Assembly: GCA_008125075.1 (NCBI GenBank)
Contig: VLTH01000002.1
Location: 2,380,452-2,444,451 of the forward strand
Direction: 5' to 3'
Source of the DNA: Acetivibrio alkalicellulosi
Lineage (GTDB): Bacteria; Bacillota; Clostridia; Acetivibrionales; Acetivibrionaceae
Length of the DNA stretch: 64,000 nt
Position 1 is the first letter of the stretch, and each line of letters begins with the position of its first letter. Positions 1 to 9,812 of this stretch are shown in pieces. Below the pieces are notes generated by a model that made no database searches, was not told the origin of the DNA, and saw only the letters and a program-made list of their open reading frames with translations. A program made the position numbers and the translations under genes.

Positions 1-3000
1 ATCAATATCAATTAACTGACCTATATGAGTACAATCTATAATTACATCAACATCTTTCTTAACAAAGTTATCTAGTCTATTCTCTAGTTCCTGCCCATCT
101 TCATCAACAAATATAAAATTTTCTACCTTATTAGAAAGGGTTTTAACATGTTCCGATATTTTTTCGACTGCCTTTTTCTCATCTCCAATAATCCAAATAC
201 TCTTGTCACTTAAATTATATTCTTTTTCACCTAACAGATCTTTTTCAACAAAAACAGGAATTTGAAGACTTAATGGTCTTTCTATTTCATCTAATTCTTC
301 TTCATTTTCATCATTTTCATTATTATCTACTAAAACTTCCCCTTCTTCATTTGTATCTAGTTCTTGTTGTACACCATCCTTTTCAAACATTCTTTTAACA
401 TAATCAACAACTAAACCAATAGTATTGCATTTAGAAATATCGGCAATCATTTCTTGAGATATTTTATATTTATCACCTAATATAGAAAATATAGTTGCCT
501 GTTTTACAGTATCTATACCCAAATCTGCTTCTAGTTCCATTTCTTTTTCAAGCATTTCCACAGGATATTTTGTAATATCAGATATTACATTTAACACTTC
601 ATTTTCAACATCATGAAAATTACTTGTTTCCATAATGTCCACAACCTTTTTGTCATTAATATCCTCTCTATACTTATTGCGATTTGCATTTTGAGCTTTA
701 TTATTTTCACTTGTTATATTTATTTCCATTTTACCTTTATTTGAACTAGCTCCCTGAACAAAATTTATAACAGAACCTATAGTTTTGTATTGAGATATAT
801 TTATATCACTTTCTGGAATCTTGTACTTTTCTCCAATTAATGAAAATATAGTGGCCTGTTTGACTGTGTCTATACCTAAATCCGCTTCCATTTCCATATT
901 CTCATCAAGCATATCAGTAGGGTATTTAGTTACAACTGAAAATATCTCCATAATATCTTGAGTTACATCTTCTTTGTTTTCATGTGAAGTATTCTCTTTT
1001 TCATAATACTCTTGAGAAATTACTGTACTTTTTTCAATAGTTGCACTGGTCATTTCTACTGTTGAAGAGTCTTTTTTGTTTACTGTCTCGTCTACAACAA
1101 ATAACCTTCCATCAATTTTTAACTGTGGTTTTTTTACGTCAGTAATGCTATTAATCCACCTGTTATAAAGTTCTTCATTAACTACCCGCTCTTCTCCAAA
1201 AGCTATTTTTTGCAACAAGTGATAGTTTCCCTGTCCTCCAAAACCAATTACTAACCTTAATGCATATTCAAAATTATATGAACCTCCATGAGATATGTTA
1301 AGCCCTGCAATTTCTGGATCAGGCTCTTTATAATTAACTATAGGAGGAATTCTCTGAAACTGTAGAGATTTTGCAGCCACAGCTTCTTCTATAGATGCTC
1401 CCATTGTATGTCCTGTCATAGCTTTTGTATTAACTACTTTTATATCTCTAAAGCTATCTCCAAATGTCTGTTGTAAAACAGCTTTTTCAGTTTCTGCACA
1501 TCCACCCTTTTTAGGTGAGCAGGTATCATGGGAAAAATACACTGTTTTTTTTGTGATAGCATTTCTGTTAAAACCGTGCTCTTTTTCCATTTTTGTTATG
1601 AATCTATCCATCTCAGTACAATATTTATCACTTTTAATTTTTGCAGGATGACTTGCTGTATTAAACAAATGAGTGCCTAATATCCTGCATATTCCATTCA
1701 TTCCTCTCTCATTTAAATCTCTCTCTTTTTCTATTACAATCCCCACAGCTCCAGCTCCGAGTATCATTCCGTTTCTTCTATTATCAAAAGGTACTGATGC
1801 CTCAAACACGTTTGATGAATCTGTTGCAGCTCCCATACTAAAAAAGCTTGCCCCAATCCATGGAAGAAGTTTCTTTGAGCTTGCTGCATCTGCTCCAATA
1901 ACAATCATTCTTGATGCATGTCCACACCTTATTAAGTCTTCAGCCACTGATATTGAAGATGCTGTTGAAGAACAAGCTACACCCATATGAAAATTTGGAC
2001 CCATTGCCCCAATAAGCTCAGCTAATCTGTTATTTGCCAAAGAAAATAGATTTATTAAAAGTTCATGGTTAAACTGGTATATGTCGTCTTCATGTCCTTC
2101 ATATTTTAGTTTTGAATAATGAAAACTAAACCAGTCAGTTAAAATTTTTCTTGCACTATTGTCACTTATTCTTGAAATAACTTCCTGATAAAAATCCATA
2201 AGATCATTTCTTGTTTTTGATCCATACTTTCTTGCTATATACTTTGATACTTCACATATAAGAGGCTCAAATGAAGCAAAATTGCTTGCATATATTATTC
2301 CTGTATCCTGTTGCATATGTTCGGGGAGTACAAACCTTTCCTTTAGACTAAAACCTGACTCTTTATTACTCTTATCTCTAACAAGAGGTATTCCTGAATC
2401 CTTTAGAGCCTCATACCCTGCCGCAATTCCTGAACATATGTCCAATGTCATCTGCCTTACAACTTTTTCATCTATCTTATAATCATTTAGCATATCTATA
2501 TTGCCAAGCTTACCTGCAATTTGTATAACTTCATTAATTGTAGACACTTTTTTCAAAACAGCTTCCTTTTCAGACTTAACAAGTCTTGTAATATTTAAAT
2601 CCAGAATACTTTCTCGTTCCTCATCAGTAAGCAATTCAATAAGGTTTTTTCCTTCAAAAAGCAACTCAAAATTGTCATCAGAAAAAACCTTTTTAAAAGT
2701 TCCTGGCAATCCCACCGATACTCCACTGTATACAATACTCTCTTTGTTTTCATTAGCTTTATTATCTGAAGGGACTGTTTTCTTACATCCCTCTGTATCA
2801 GAATCTTTAGAAACTACTTTAAACCTTGTATTTGAAGGTACACATGTAACATCAATACCTAATGCAAAAAGCTCTGCTATTAGTTTTTTATATGATTGAA
2901 CTGAATCTGTTTTATTATCAGAAGATAAAATTTTTACATCTTTTTTATCCAGTATACTTTTTGTAAGATTTGTAAGTACATAAGAGGGCCCTGTTTCAAT

Positions 3001-5643
3001 AAACACTTTTACACCCTTTTCATATAAGCTTTTTATTGAATCTTTAAAATTAACTTCTTTTAAAATATGATCTCTCAAAATAAGTGACATATCTTTTAAA
3101 CCCTCTTTTGTATCTGGATAAGGTTTCATTAAATTACATGCCATAACCTTTGCTTTAGGAGTGTTAAATTCTAAGTCTTTAATATTATTATAAAAACTTT
3201 CTGCTGCATTTAACATAAGAGGAGTGTGGAATGCATGTGAAACATTAAGTACTGTATGTATAATTTTATTTTCTTTAAGATAACAGGACAATTTCTCTAT
3301 TTCATCTAAATTCCCTCCTACAACTATTTGCTCAGGAGAGTTCACATTAGAAATGCTTAAATCAAATCCATTTAACTTAATTATTTCTTCTGTTTTAAGT
3401 TTATTTTCCTTAACACTCATTAATGCTCCTCTGTCATTTCCTTGCACACTATCAAAAGCCTCTGCCCTTTGTCCTATAAGATCTATTGATGATTTTAAAT
3501 CTAGCATTCCTGCTGCGCAAAGAGCGGTTATTTCTCCTAAGCTATGCCCAATCATATAATCTGCCTGTATTCCTGACTCACGTAAAAGCTTATACATTGC
3601 CATATTGCTCATAAACATAGCTGGATGGGTGTTTTTTGTATCTTTTAATTTTTCTCCTAATAATTTTTCGTCTTGTCCATAAATTGCAGAGGCTATACTA
3701 TAATCATATTTTGCTTTCCAAAGTGCATCAATCTGAATACACAAAGACTCAACACATGTATAATTATCATATATTCCTTTTAACATATTAGGATACTGGG
3801 ATGCCTGACCTGGAAACATGAAAGCAATTTCATGGGGCTTTATGGGTTTTTCTTTTCCAAAGAAAATATTTTTAGATTGAAGTGTGTTTTCATCAGTATT
3901 ATTTCTCTTTTGGATAAAATCATTAAATATGTCCCATTTTTGTTCAAGTTCCTTTTTTGAACTAAAAACAATGGATAGTCTCAATTCCTTTTTAGATGAT
4001 GCATAAGAGTTGTTAATAAAAATATTGTCTTTTAAAGAAACATCATCATTTAATGTATCAATAAACTTTAAATATCTATCTTTTATTTCATCTATAGTGT
4101 GTCCTGAAAACAGCACCGTTTCATGTAATTTCTCATCTTTTTCACATGAAAATTTCACATTATCACTTAAATTGTTAGATGAGAATCCATACAACTTTTT
4201 AATAAATTCTGGTCTATACTCCTCCATCGTAATATGATAATCTGCTCCCCCAAACCCATATGAACTTACATTAACTCTCCTTGGATGATTACTATCCTCT
4301 TTCCATGATTTCTTGTCACCTAACAAATAAAAGGGTGAATTTTCCAAGTTAAGCTTAGGATTAATATTTTGAACATTTGCATTAGGAGGAAGAATTTTAT
4401 TATGAAGAGACATGGTTGCTTTGATTAAACCAGGAGCTCCTGAAGCATATCTTAAATGTCCAATATTGGATTTTACCGAACCAATGCCACAGTAATTCTG
4501 TCTTGTTACACCTAAGTTTGAAAAAGCTTTTTTAAGGGCATTAACTTCGGCTTCATCTCCAACAATTGTACCGGTACCATGTGCTTCTATAAGCTCAATT
4601 GTGTCTACGGAATAACCAGCCATTTTACATGCACTTTCAATTACCCGTGCTTGACCATCTGCATTAGGAGCAGCAATGTATTTGCCTTTCCCATCACTTC
4701 CCTGTCCAAATCCAGATATAAGACCATAGATATTATCTCCATCTCTTAAGGCATCCTCAAATCTTTTTAAAATAAGAATACCTCCTCCTAATCCAATTAC
4801 AAAACCATTTGCTCTTGAATCAAAAGGAAATGAACCATGTGGAGATAATGCATTCATTGCAGAAAATACTACAAGAGGAGTTTCACTAATGGTTACCTCA
4901 ACAGCTCCAACTAAAGCAACATCATAATCACCTCTTAAAAGTCCAGTTACACCACAAATGGAAGCTGCCAGGCCAGATGCACATGCAGCATCAACTGTAT
5001 ATGAAGGTCCATGAAAATCAAATACATTGGTTATTCTTGCTCCTGTAATACTTTGAAGCATTCCCGGTGCACTATCTTCTGTTATTGGAACTTTGCCCAT
5101 TAAACATTCATTTGATAGTTCATCTATCAAATCTTCCATTTCATTTCCACTTAAACTGGAATTTAATTTTGAATTACTCATTAAATAGTCTTTTATTTTA
5201 GCAAAATAAGTTCTTTGAATTATTGTATCATAACGTCTACCTGGCGCGCCTGTGCCTAAAATAACTGCGGTACGTTCCTTAGGAACACTACTTTTTATTG
5301 ACTGTAACGCTTGATCTGCACAGTATATTGCTACATGTTGATTTGGATCCATATGTTCTGATACAGCTGGAGGAATTTTGTACTTTTTACTTAAATATTC
5401 ATAATTTATGTTTTCAATTAAAGCTCCTATTTTAGTATAGGTCTTTTCTCTTTTATTCACCTGACCAAATACTTCAGGTCTGTAAAATACTTCTTTACTT
5501 AAGACCTGTTCTGGCAAATCCTTTATTGATACTTTTTTGCTTAGAATATTACCCCACAACTCCTGTATGTTTGAAGCTTCTGGAAATAATCCACCCATAC
5601 TAACAACCGCTATCCTGTCTTGAGGATAAAAATATTTACTCAT
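1..5643 (-). CDS. Multidomain fatty-acid/polyketide synthase (KS-AT-KS-ACP-ACP-KR...), C-terminus beyond left edge
   Basis: The frame is open for 1881 codons from the ATG at 5643 (preceded by a GGGGAGGAA ribosome site) to base 1, so the gene is partial. Domains read from the translation: a ketosynthase (about residues 5-460) with DAACASG (Cys221), EAHGTGT and KSNIGHL; an acyltransferase with GHSLGE (Ser701); a second ketosynthase (about 1000-1450) with GVACSSTAS (Cys1224), HDTCSPKKGG instead of HGTGT, and a TGHTMGAS motif; two carrier domains, each with LGIDTVKQ (Thr1593, Thr1712); then the start of a ketoreductase-like Rossmann region. The architecture resembles PfaA/PUFA-type and other iterative bacterial synthases rather than a modular PKS. 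It is last in a same-strand run with a hydrolase, ligase, ACP and two FabH-like genes. The product is unknown. A secondary lipid, glycolipid chain or polyketide is inferred from the family. Confidence 0.9.
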   Translation of the reverse strand, partial: MSKYFYPQDRIAVVSMGGLFPEASNIQELWGNILSKKVSIKDLPEQVLSKEVFYRPEVFGQVNKREKTYTKIGALIENINYEYLSKKYKIPPAVSEHMDPNQHVAIYCADQALQSIKSSVPKERTAVILGTGAPGRRYDTIIQRTYFAKIKDYLMSNSKLNSSLSGNEMEDLIDELSNECLMGKVPITEDSAPGMLQSITGARITNVFDFHGPSYTVDAACASGLAASICGVTGLLRGDYDVALVGAVEVTISETPLVVFSAMNALSPHGSFPFDSRANGFVIGLGGGILILKRFEDALRDGDNIYGLISGFGQGSDGKGKYIAAPNADGQARVIESACKMAGYSVDTIELIEAHGTGTIVGDEAEVNALKKAFSNLGVTRQNYCGIGSVKSNIGHLRYASGAPGLIKATMSLHNKILPPNANVQNINPKLNLENSPFYLLGDKKSWKEDSNHPRRVNVSSYGFGGADYHITMEEYRPEFIKKLYGFSSNNLSDNVKFSCEKDEKLHETVLFSGHTIDEIKDRYLKFIDTLNDDVSLKDNIFINNSYASSKKELRLSIVFSSKKELEQKWDIFNDFIQKRNNTDENTLQSKNIFFGKEKPIKPHEIAFMFPGQASQYPNMLKGIYDNYTCVESLCIQIDALWKAKYDYSIASAIYGQDEKLLGEKLKDTKNTHPAMFMSNMAMYKLLRESGIQADYMIGHSLGEITALCAAGMLDLKSSIDLIGQRAEAFDSVQGNDRGALMSVKENKLKTEEIIKLNGFDLSISNVNSPEQIVVGGNLDEIEKLSCYLKENKIIHTVLNVSHAFHTPLMLNAAESFYNNIKDLEFNTPKAKVMACNLMKPYPDTKEGLKDMSLILRDHILKEVNFKDSIKSLYEKGVKVFIETGPSYVLTNLTKSILDKKDVKILSSDNKTDSVQSYKKLIAELFALGIDVTCVPSNTRFKVVSKDSDTEGCKKTVPSDNKANENKESIVYSGVSVGLPGTFKKVFSDDNFELLFEGKNLIELLTDEERESILDLNITRLVKSEKEAVLKKVSTINEVIQIAGKLGNIDMLNDYKIDEKVVRQMTLDICSGIAAGYEALKDSGIPLVRDKSNKESGFSLKERFVLPEHMQQDTGIIYASNFASFEPLICEVSKYIARKYGSKTRNDLMDFYQEVISRISDNSARKILTDWFSFHYSKLKYEGHEDDIYQFNHELLINLFSLANNRLAELIGAMGPNFHMGVACSSTASSISVAEDLIRCGHASRMIVIGADAASSKKLLPWIGASFFSMGAATDSSNVFEASVPFDNRRNGMILGAGAVGIVIEKERDLNERGMNGICRILGTHLFNTASHPAKIKSDKYCTEMDRFITKMEKEHGFNRNAITKKTVYFSHDTCSPKKGGCAETEKAVLQQTFGDSFRDIKVVNTKAMTGHTMGASIEEAVAAKSLQFQRIPPIVNYKEPDPEIAGLNISHGGSYNFEYALRLVIGFGGQGNYHLLQKIAFGEERVVNEELYNRWINSITDVKKPQLKIDGRLFVVDETVNKKDSSTVEMTSATIEKSTVISQEYYEKENTSHENKEDVTQDIMEIFSVVTKYPTDMLDENMEMEADLGIDTVKQATIFSLIGEKYKIPESDINISQYKTIGSVINFVQGASSNKGKMEINITSENNKAQNANRNKYREDINDKKVVDIMETSNFHDVENEVLNVISDITKYPVEMLEKEMELEADLGIDTVKQATIFSILGDKYKISQEMIADISKCNTIGLVVDYVKRMFEKDGVQQELDTNEEGEVLVDNNENDENEEELDEIERPLSLQIPVFVEKDLLGEKEYNLSDKSIWIIGDEKKAVEKISEHVKTLSNKVENFIFVDEDGQELENRLDNFVKKDVDVIIDCTHIGQLIDID

Positions 5644-5667
5644 TTCCAATTCCTCCCCTAGTAATTA

Positions 5668-5775
5668 TATAAGGATTAGCTAAAATATCGCTTCCACTTT
5701 TCACGGAGCCTATTTAGCATCAAATAAGGCCGTGAAATAATAGTGGAAGTTATATTTTCAGCAATACTAACCTTC
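5668..5775. repeat. Family A hairpin element, copy 1
   Basis: An imperfect palindrome of about 105 bp lies between the hydrolase gene and the synthase gene. Its outer arms pair CTTCCACTTTTCACGG with CCGTGAAATAATAGTGGAAG. An inner stem pairs GCCTATTT with AAATAAGGC around AGCATC. Related copies are at about 16317 and 60898. It ends about 25 bp before the start of the synthase, so it would be transcribed in the leader of that gene if the operon reads through. Confidence 0.75.
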
Positions 5776-5813
5776 CTTTTTGATAATCCAAAGTCATTTT
5801 TTAATAATAACGA

Positions 5814-6773
5814 CTAATTTATTTTACAAAAATGATCAAATATATCTTTTGAAAGTTTTGGAACCCTTAATATATTTAAATGACCTGCATGATAGTTATA
5901 AATATTTTTAAAACCTTTATTATCAATAAGATTTTTAAGTTTTTTACCTTCTATTATCAAATCATATTTTGAATTTGCCACTGCTACATATTTCATATCT
6001 AGATTGTCTGGCATATTTTTGCATGGATCCAATTCTTCAAATATTATGTCTGTAAAACTTTTATGACAGTTACATTTATCTAAATCATCTCTAATACTCC
6101 CTAACATAGGGTTGTCCCATATTAGATTGCTAAGATCCATAACAGGGTTAATTAAAAAAATACCTTTAATCTTTTTTGCAAGAGTAAAATATCTTAATGA
6201 CACACATCCCCCCATACTAAACCCTACAAGCATAATTGGCTTGTTATTTTCAATGATTTGTAAAGAAGCCTCTATATCAAGAATTGCTTGTTTAAATGCA
6301 ATTTTAGACCTGTATAAATCCGCACTTAAAAAATACTCTCCACTAAATAAACTTTTTAATGGCTTTCTTCTTAAATGATATGGCAATATCATAAGAAAAA
6401 CATTAAACTTTAATTCATTTAATAATCGAATTAAAAATGTATAATTCATTACACTCTCATCAAACAGTCCATGAATCAATAAAATATTTCCTATTGGCTC
6501 ATTACATGAACTATTATATAAATAAATAGTATTGTTCTCTTCATAGTAAAAACACTGATAAAAAGATGGTATCTCGATACAGTTTAAGTCTTGAACACCT
6601 TTTAAGTATTTGATTTTTGATACATCAATTTTACTTTTGTAAATATCAGCAAGAGATATTTCATCGCCAGTAAAATAAGATGTTTTTGGTGAATGACTTA
6701 CTCTTATAAGTTTTTCATTTATTATTTTTTCAATTGCAATATTATCCACAAATCTTGAACATGCTTCATTCAT
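5814..6773 (-). CDS. Alpha/beta hydrolase of the biosynthetic cluster
   Basis: The protein is about 319 residues long. The ATG at 6773 is preceded by GGGGTG; a longer frame to 6812 has no clear ribosome site. An oxyanion-type ILLIHGLFDE segment precedes the nucleophile elbow GFSMGG, and a late AGHLN motif supplies the probable catalytic His. It has a large N-terminal extension of about 100 residues before the fold begins. It lies between the ligase and the giant synthase on the same strand, so a thioesterase, product-release or acyl-transfer role is a reasonable inference. The substrate is unknown, and a carboxylesterase working on another metabolite is possible. No signal peptide is seen, so it is probably cytosolic. 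Confidence 0.75.
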   Translation of the reverse strand: MNEACSRFVDNIAIEKIINEKLIRVSHSPKTSYFTGDEISLADIYKSKIDVSKIKYLKGVQDLNCIEIPSFYQCFYYEENNTIYLYNSSCNEPIGNILLIHGLFDESVMNYTFLIRLLNELKFNVFLMILPYHLRRKPLKSLFSGEYFLSADLYRSKIAFKQAILDIEASLQIIENNKPIMLVGFSMGGCVSLRYFTLAKKIKGIFLINPVMDLSNLIWDNPMLGSIRDDLDKCNCHKSFTDIIFEELDPCKNMPDNLDMKYVAVANSKYDLIIEGKKLKNLIDNKGFKNIYNYHAGHLNILRVPKLSKDIFDHFCKIN

Positions 6774-6847
6774 ATAGACTACACCCCTAAAATAAACTAT
6801 ATATAACATCATTTATTGCAAAAAAACATAAAACACTACTAAATCTA

Positions 6848-8329
6848 TTATTTTCTTAAAGCCTTCTTATCAATCTTCCCAATATTATTTCTTGGTAGAA
6901 CGTCTAAAAATGTCACCTGCTTTGGCAATTTAAAATTGGCGAGTTTAGTAGACAAATACTTAATTAGTTCTCTTTCTGAGACCTTTGAACCTTCTTTAGT
7001 AACAACAAATGCAGATACAACCTCTCCGTAAAGACTGTCTTCAACTCCTACTGCAGCAGAATCAATAATATCTGAATGTGAATTTAATGCTGCCTCAATT
7101 TCTATAGGAGAAATTTTCAAGCCTGCCACATTAATAAACTCCGTTTTCCTGCCACTAATTACATATGAGCCATCACTTCGCTTATAACCAAAATCTCCTG
7201 TGTATAACTTTCCATTTTTTATCCGCTCACTTGTCTCTTCCGGACGTTTTAAATAACCAATCATAAGTCCCTTGCCCTTTACCGTTAGCTCTCCAATAAT
7301 TCCATCATCTACCACCGAGTCATTTTCATCAACAACTTCAATTTCTAAAATTCCTTCTGGAGGAAATCCAACATTTCCAGAAGGCTGTGGTAACATTGAC
7401 ATTCTAGTTGCTATTAAAGTTGTAGCCTCTGTCAATCCATATCCCTCATCTAAGTATATTCCAACATTTTCATACCAGGAACTAGCTGTGTCATAAGTCA
7501 GTGGTGCTGCCGCACAAAAAGCTGCTTTAAGTTTTCTAAGATATTTCATAATTGAATCATATCTTAGTAGTTGTTGATAATGTGTAGGCACTCCAAAAAT
7601 ATGTGTAATATTCTCCTTTGATATTATTTCAGCAACTTTAGTTGGATGAAAAGATCTCATAAAAACAATTGCAGCTTTATGAGATAATACAGGAATAAGT
7701 AACGATACAGAACCATAAGCATGTGAAAATGGTACAAAGCATATAAGCCTGTCCTCTATGGTATATGTATACATTGACTTATTACACTTTTCAAGAAAGG
7801 TATAATAACAATTATTAGACAACATAACAGCTTTAGGCGTAGATGTTGAACCTGAAGTATATAATAACATAGCCATTTCATCTTGTTGAAATTTATGCAT
7901 ATCTATTAAACTATACTCTACGTCCGATTTATATGCTTCTTCGATTTCTTTAACTTCAAATACTTCTATCTCAGTATCAACCAAATTTTTAACTATACTT
8001 CTATCTAAATGAGTAATAAGGCACTTAGAACCGGAATCATTAATATAATACTTTAATTCATCTGCTTTAAAAAGAGGGTCTATAAGACATATAACACCTC
8101 CAATATATTGAACCGCTAGAAGAACAATTGCAGCCTCTGCACTATTATACAAATGAGATGATACAACTGTTCCAGAAGTAACCCCTCTTGTCTTTAGTAG
8201 CACTGCAACTTTTAGAACTGCCTCTTTAAGTTCCCTGTATGATAACCTGTTATCATTTTCTGCATCAACAATAACCTCATTATCAAGAAATCTTTCATCG
8301 GTATTAAACAAAAAATCACAGTAATTCAT
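6848..8329 (-). CDS. Adenylate-forming acyl/aryl ligase (AMP-binding)
   Basis: A class I adenylate-forming enzyme of 493 residues, full length for a stand-alone adenylation protein. Visible motifs are the phosphate loop YTSGSTSTPKAVMLS, the GYGLTEA core motif, LYTGDFGYKRSDG, the hinge region SGRKTEF, and the C-terminal catalytic lysine in NNIGKIDKKAL. The start has a strong AGGAGG site seven bases upstream. There is no fused carrier domain, but a free ACP gene lies 1.2 kb upstream in the same run. It could therefore activate a carboxylic acid starter and load it on that ACP or on CoA. Which acid is activated cannot be read from the sequence. Its position between FabH-like and hydrolase genes supports membership of the biosynthetic cluster. 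Confidence 0.88.
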   Translation of the reverse strand: MNYCDFLFNTDERFLDNEVIVDAENDNRLSYRELKEAVLKVAVLLKTRGVTSGTVVSSHLYNSAEAAIVLLAVQYIGGVICLIDPLFKADELKYYINDSGSKCLITHLDRSIVKNLVDTEIEVFEVKEIEEAYKSDVEYSLIDMHKFQQDEMAMLLYTSGSTSTPKAVMLSNNCYYTFLEKCNKSMYTYTIEDRLICFVPFSHAYGSVSLLIPVLSHKAAIVFMRSFHPTKVAEIISKENITHIFGVPTHYQQLLRYDSIMKYLRKLKAAFCAAAPLTYDTASSWYENVGIYLDEGYGLTEATTLIATRMSMLPQPSGNVGFPPEGILEIEVVDENDSVVDDGIIGELTVKGKGLMIGYLKRPEETSERIKNGKLYTGDFGYKRSDGSYVISGRKTEFINVAGLKISPIEIEAALNSHSDIIDSAAVGVEDSLYGEVVSAFVVTKEGSKVSERELIKYLSTKLANFKLPKQVTFLDVLPRNNIGKIDKKALRK

Positions 8330-8359
8330 AATATACCTCCTAGCAATATTATTTAAAAT

Positions 8360-9397
8360 TTAATACTTAAAAATTAAACCTCCACTAGTAGCGCCTGCTC
8401 CATGAGCCATCATCATAACACGATTACCTTTTTTTATTTTCCCTGTATTAATAAGCTCATCAAAAATTAGTGGACTCATTGAAGCAACTGTATTCCCATA
8501 CTTATAAAACAAGCTAAGGCTTTTTTCCTTTGGTATATTAAGAGCATCTAATTGCGCCTCCCATATTTTTGTTGATTGGTCAGATGTTATAAAATAATCT
8601 ATATCCTCAAGAGTTAAATTACTTTCAGACAATAGTTTGTCAGCTATAACTTTTGCATTATAAACTGAAGATTCTAAAACTATGTTTCCATCAATAACCT
8701 TCATATTAAAAGTGTCAAAATCCAGCTCTCTATCCTCCTTTAAAAGAGTTGTACCAAGAGGGATAAATGCATTTTCATATAACAAGTGATTAGTAAACAT
8801 GTATGATGAGATAAAGTGCTTAGTATTTGAATATCCTAAAAGAACAGCTGTAATAGCATCTCCAAATAAAAATAATGTTTTAGGATTGGGCTCTTTCCAC
8901 CTTTGTATTCCATCTGAAGTTACTCCACCTCCAATAACTATTACATAGTCATCTCCTGCTGCGATAGATTTTAGTGCCATATCAATAGCTTGAACAGAAC
9001 CACTACACGCACATGTTATATCAAATGCAGGTATCCCTTTTTCTACTTTCAATTTTTTTAAAAGTCCAATTGATGTGGAGGGAATGTTGTAAGTTCCAAT
9101 CAACTTGCTGTATATTATCTTATCAACTTTATCAATTTCTATTTTAGCTCTTTTTAAACACTGAGTTACAGCATCAGCCATTAACCCTTCAAGGCTTTCA
9201 TCTTCACTAATCCACCTTCTTTCTTCAATTCCTAGTGAAAATTTTACTGCCCTGTCGGACGCAATTATATTATATTGATCTATAATATCTTGATTGGTAA
9301 CAATTCTTTTTGGCAAACCAATACCCGTAGATACAATCTTGGCATATCTATCAATACTCAAAGGCTTAACATCTGGAAATCTAATATTTGAAACCAT
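8360..9397 (-). CDS. FabH-like (KAS III) enzyme, Cys present, catalytic His replaced by Asp
   Basis: The protein is 345 residues and starts at the ATG at 9397 behind AAAGGGGGAG. The thiolase-fold signature is clear. The nucleophile is Cys131 in CACSGSVQ, and the late Asn302 lies in KYGNTVAS. Where FabH has His-Gln-Ala-Asn, this protein reads SDQST, placing Asp273 at the His position. That change argues against a normal decarboxylating condensation and may indicate acyl transfer or a modified condensation, as in some FabH relatives. It is paralogous to the protein encoded at 9813-10856; both begin with a FxFP...KxxxR...SxxxxLPxRxxTNxDII pattern. An ACP gene lies between the two. Heterodimer formation is inference. 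Confidence 0.85.
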   Translation of the reverse strand: MVSNIRFPDVKPLSIDRYAKIVSTGIGLPKRIVTNQDIIDQYNIIASDRAVKFSLGIEERRWISEDESLEGLMADAVTQCLKRAKIEIDKVDKIIYSKLIGTYNIPSTSIGLLKKLKVEKGIPAFDITCACSGSVQAIDMALKSIAAGDDYVIVIGGGVTSDGIQRWKEPNPKTLFLFGDAITAVLLGYSNTKHFISSYMFTNHLLYENAFIPLGTTLLKEDRELDFDTFNMKVIDGNIVLESSVYNAKVIADKLLSESNLTLEDIDYFITSDQSTKIWEAQLDALNIPKEKSLSLFYKYGNTVASMSPLIFDELINTGKIKKGNRVMMMAHGAGATSGGLIFKY

Positions 9398-9452
9398 TGC
9401 TCCCCCTTTACACTGGTACAAGAAGACAGTTTCCTTGCACCACCTCTATAAA

Positions 9453-9545
9453 TTTATGCGCATGCCAATTGTTTGCTTGACAAACAGACACATGATTGAA
9501 CAACATTCATTAACACTTAACTTTCATATTGTGTTGATGAACTTT
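9453..9545. repeat. Family B element, degenerate copy after the ACP gene
   Basis: It shares the order of the better-preserved copies: ATGCGCATGCCAATTGTTTG, a GACAAAC arm, CAACATTCATTAAC, and finally GTTGATGAACTTTATTAA. It begins immediately beyond the stop codon of the ACP gene (9547). Arm matches are weakened, so this is an old copy. Confidence 0.6.
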
Positions 9546-9546
9546 A

Positions 9547-9789
9547 TTAATTGTGCATTTTTTCATATAAGTGCTGTACAATGTTTTTCACTATAAATAA
9601 TTCTGGTCTTGCTTCAATCATTGGAACTGAAAAAGTTTCTGAAAATCTGAATCCCAATTCAACTAATGCTATTGAATCAGCAAACAAATCATCTACAAGA
9701 TCTGTGTCTAAACTAACCTCCTTTTCGTCAACACGCAAATAATCAACTATTAGTTCCTTTGCTTTTGAATAAATGTCATTATACTCCAT
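9547..9789 (-). CDS. Free-standing acyl carrier protein
   Basis: An acidic four-helix-type carrier protein of 80 residues. The attachment motif is LFADSIALVEL, so unlike the carrier domains in the giant synthase it retains the Ser that takes the 4'-phosphopantetheine. Its ribosome site is GGGGGAAGAAAT before the ATG. It lies between two FabH-like genes and upstream of an adenylate-forming ligase, so it is the obvious partner for starter loading. It is probably not the housekeeping AcpP, whose motif and gene context (fabD, fabG, fabF) differ. No phosphopantetheinyl transferase is seen in the window. Confidence 0.88.
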   Translation of the reverse strand: MEYNDIYSKAKELIVDYLRVDEKEVSLDTDLVDDLFADSIALVELGFRFSETFSVPMIEARPELFIVKNIVQHLYEKMHN

Positions 9790-9812
9790 ATTTCTTCCCC
9801 CTCTTTAGTTAA

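Noticed and set aside
1673..1990. Plus-strand frames across 1673-4237
   Set aside because: They are antisense to the giant synthase, which is open across the whole region and shows clear KS, AT and ACP motifs.
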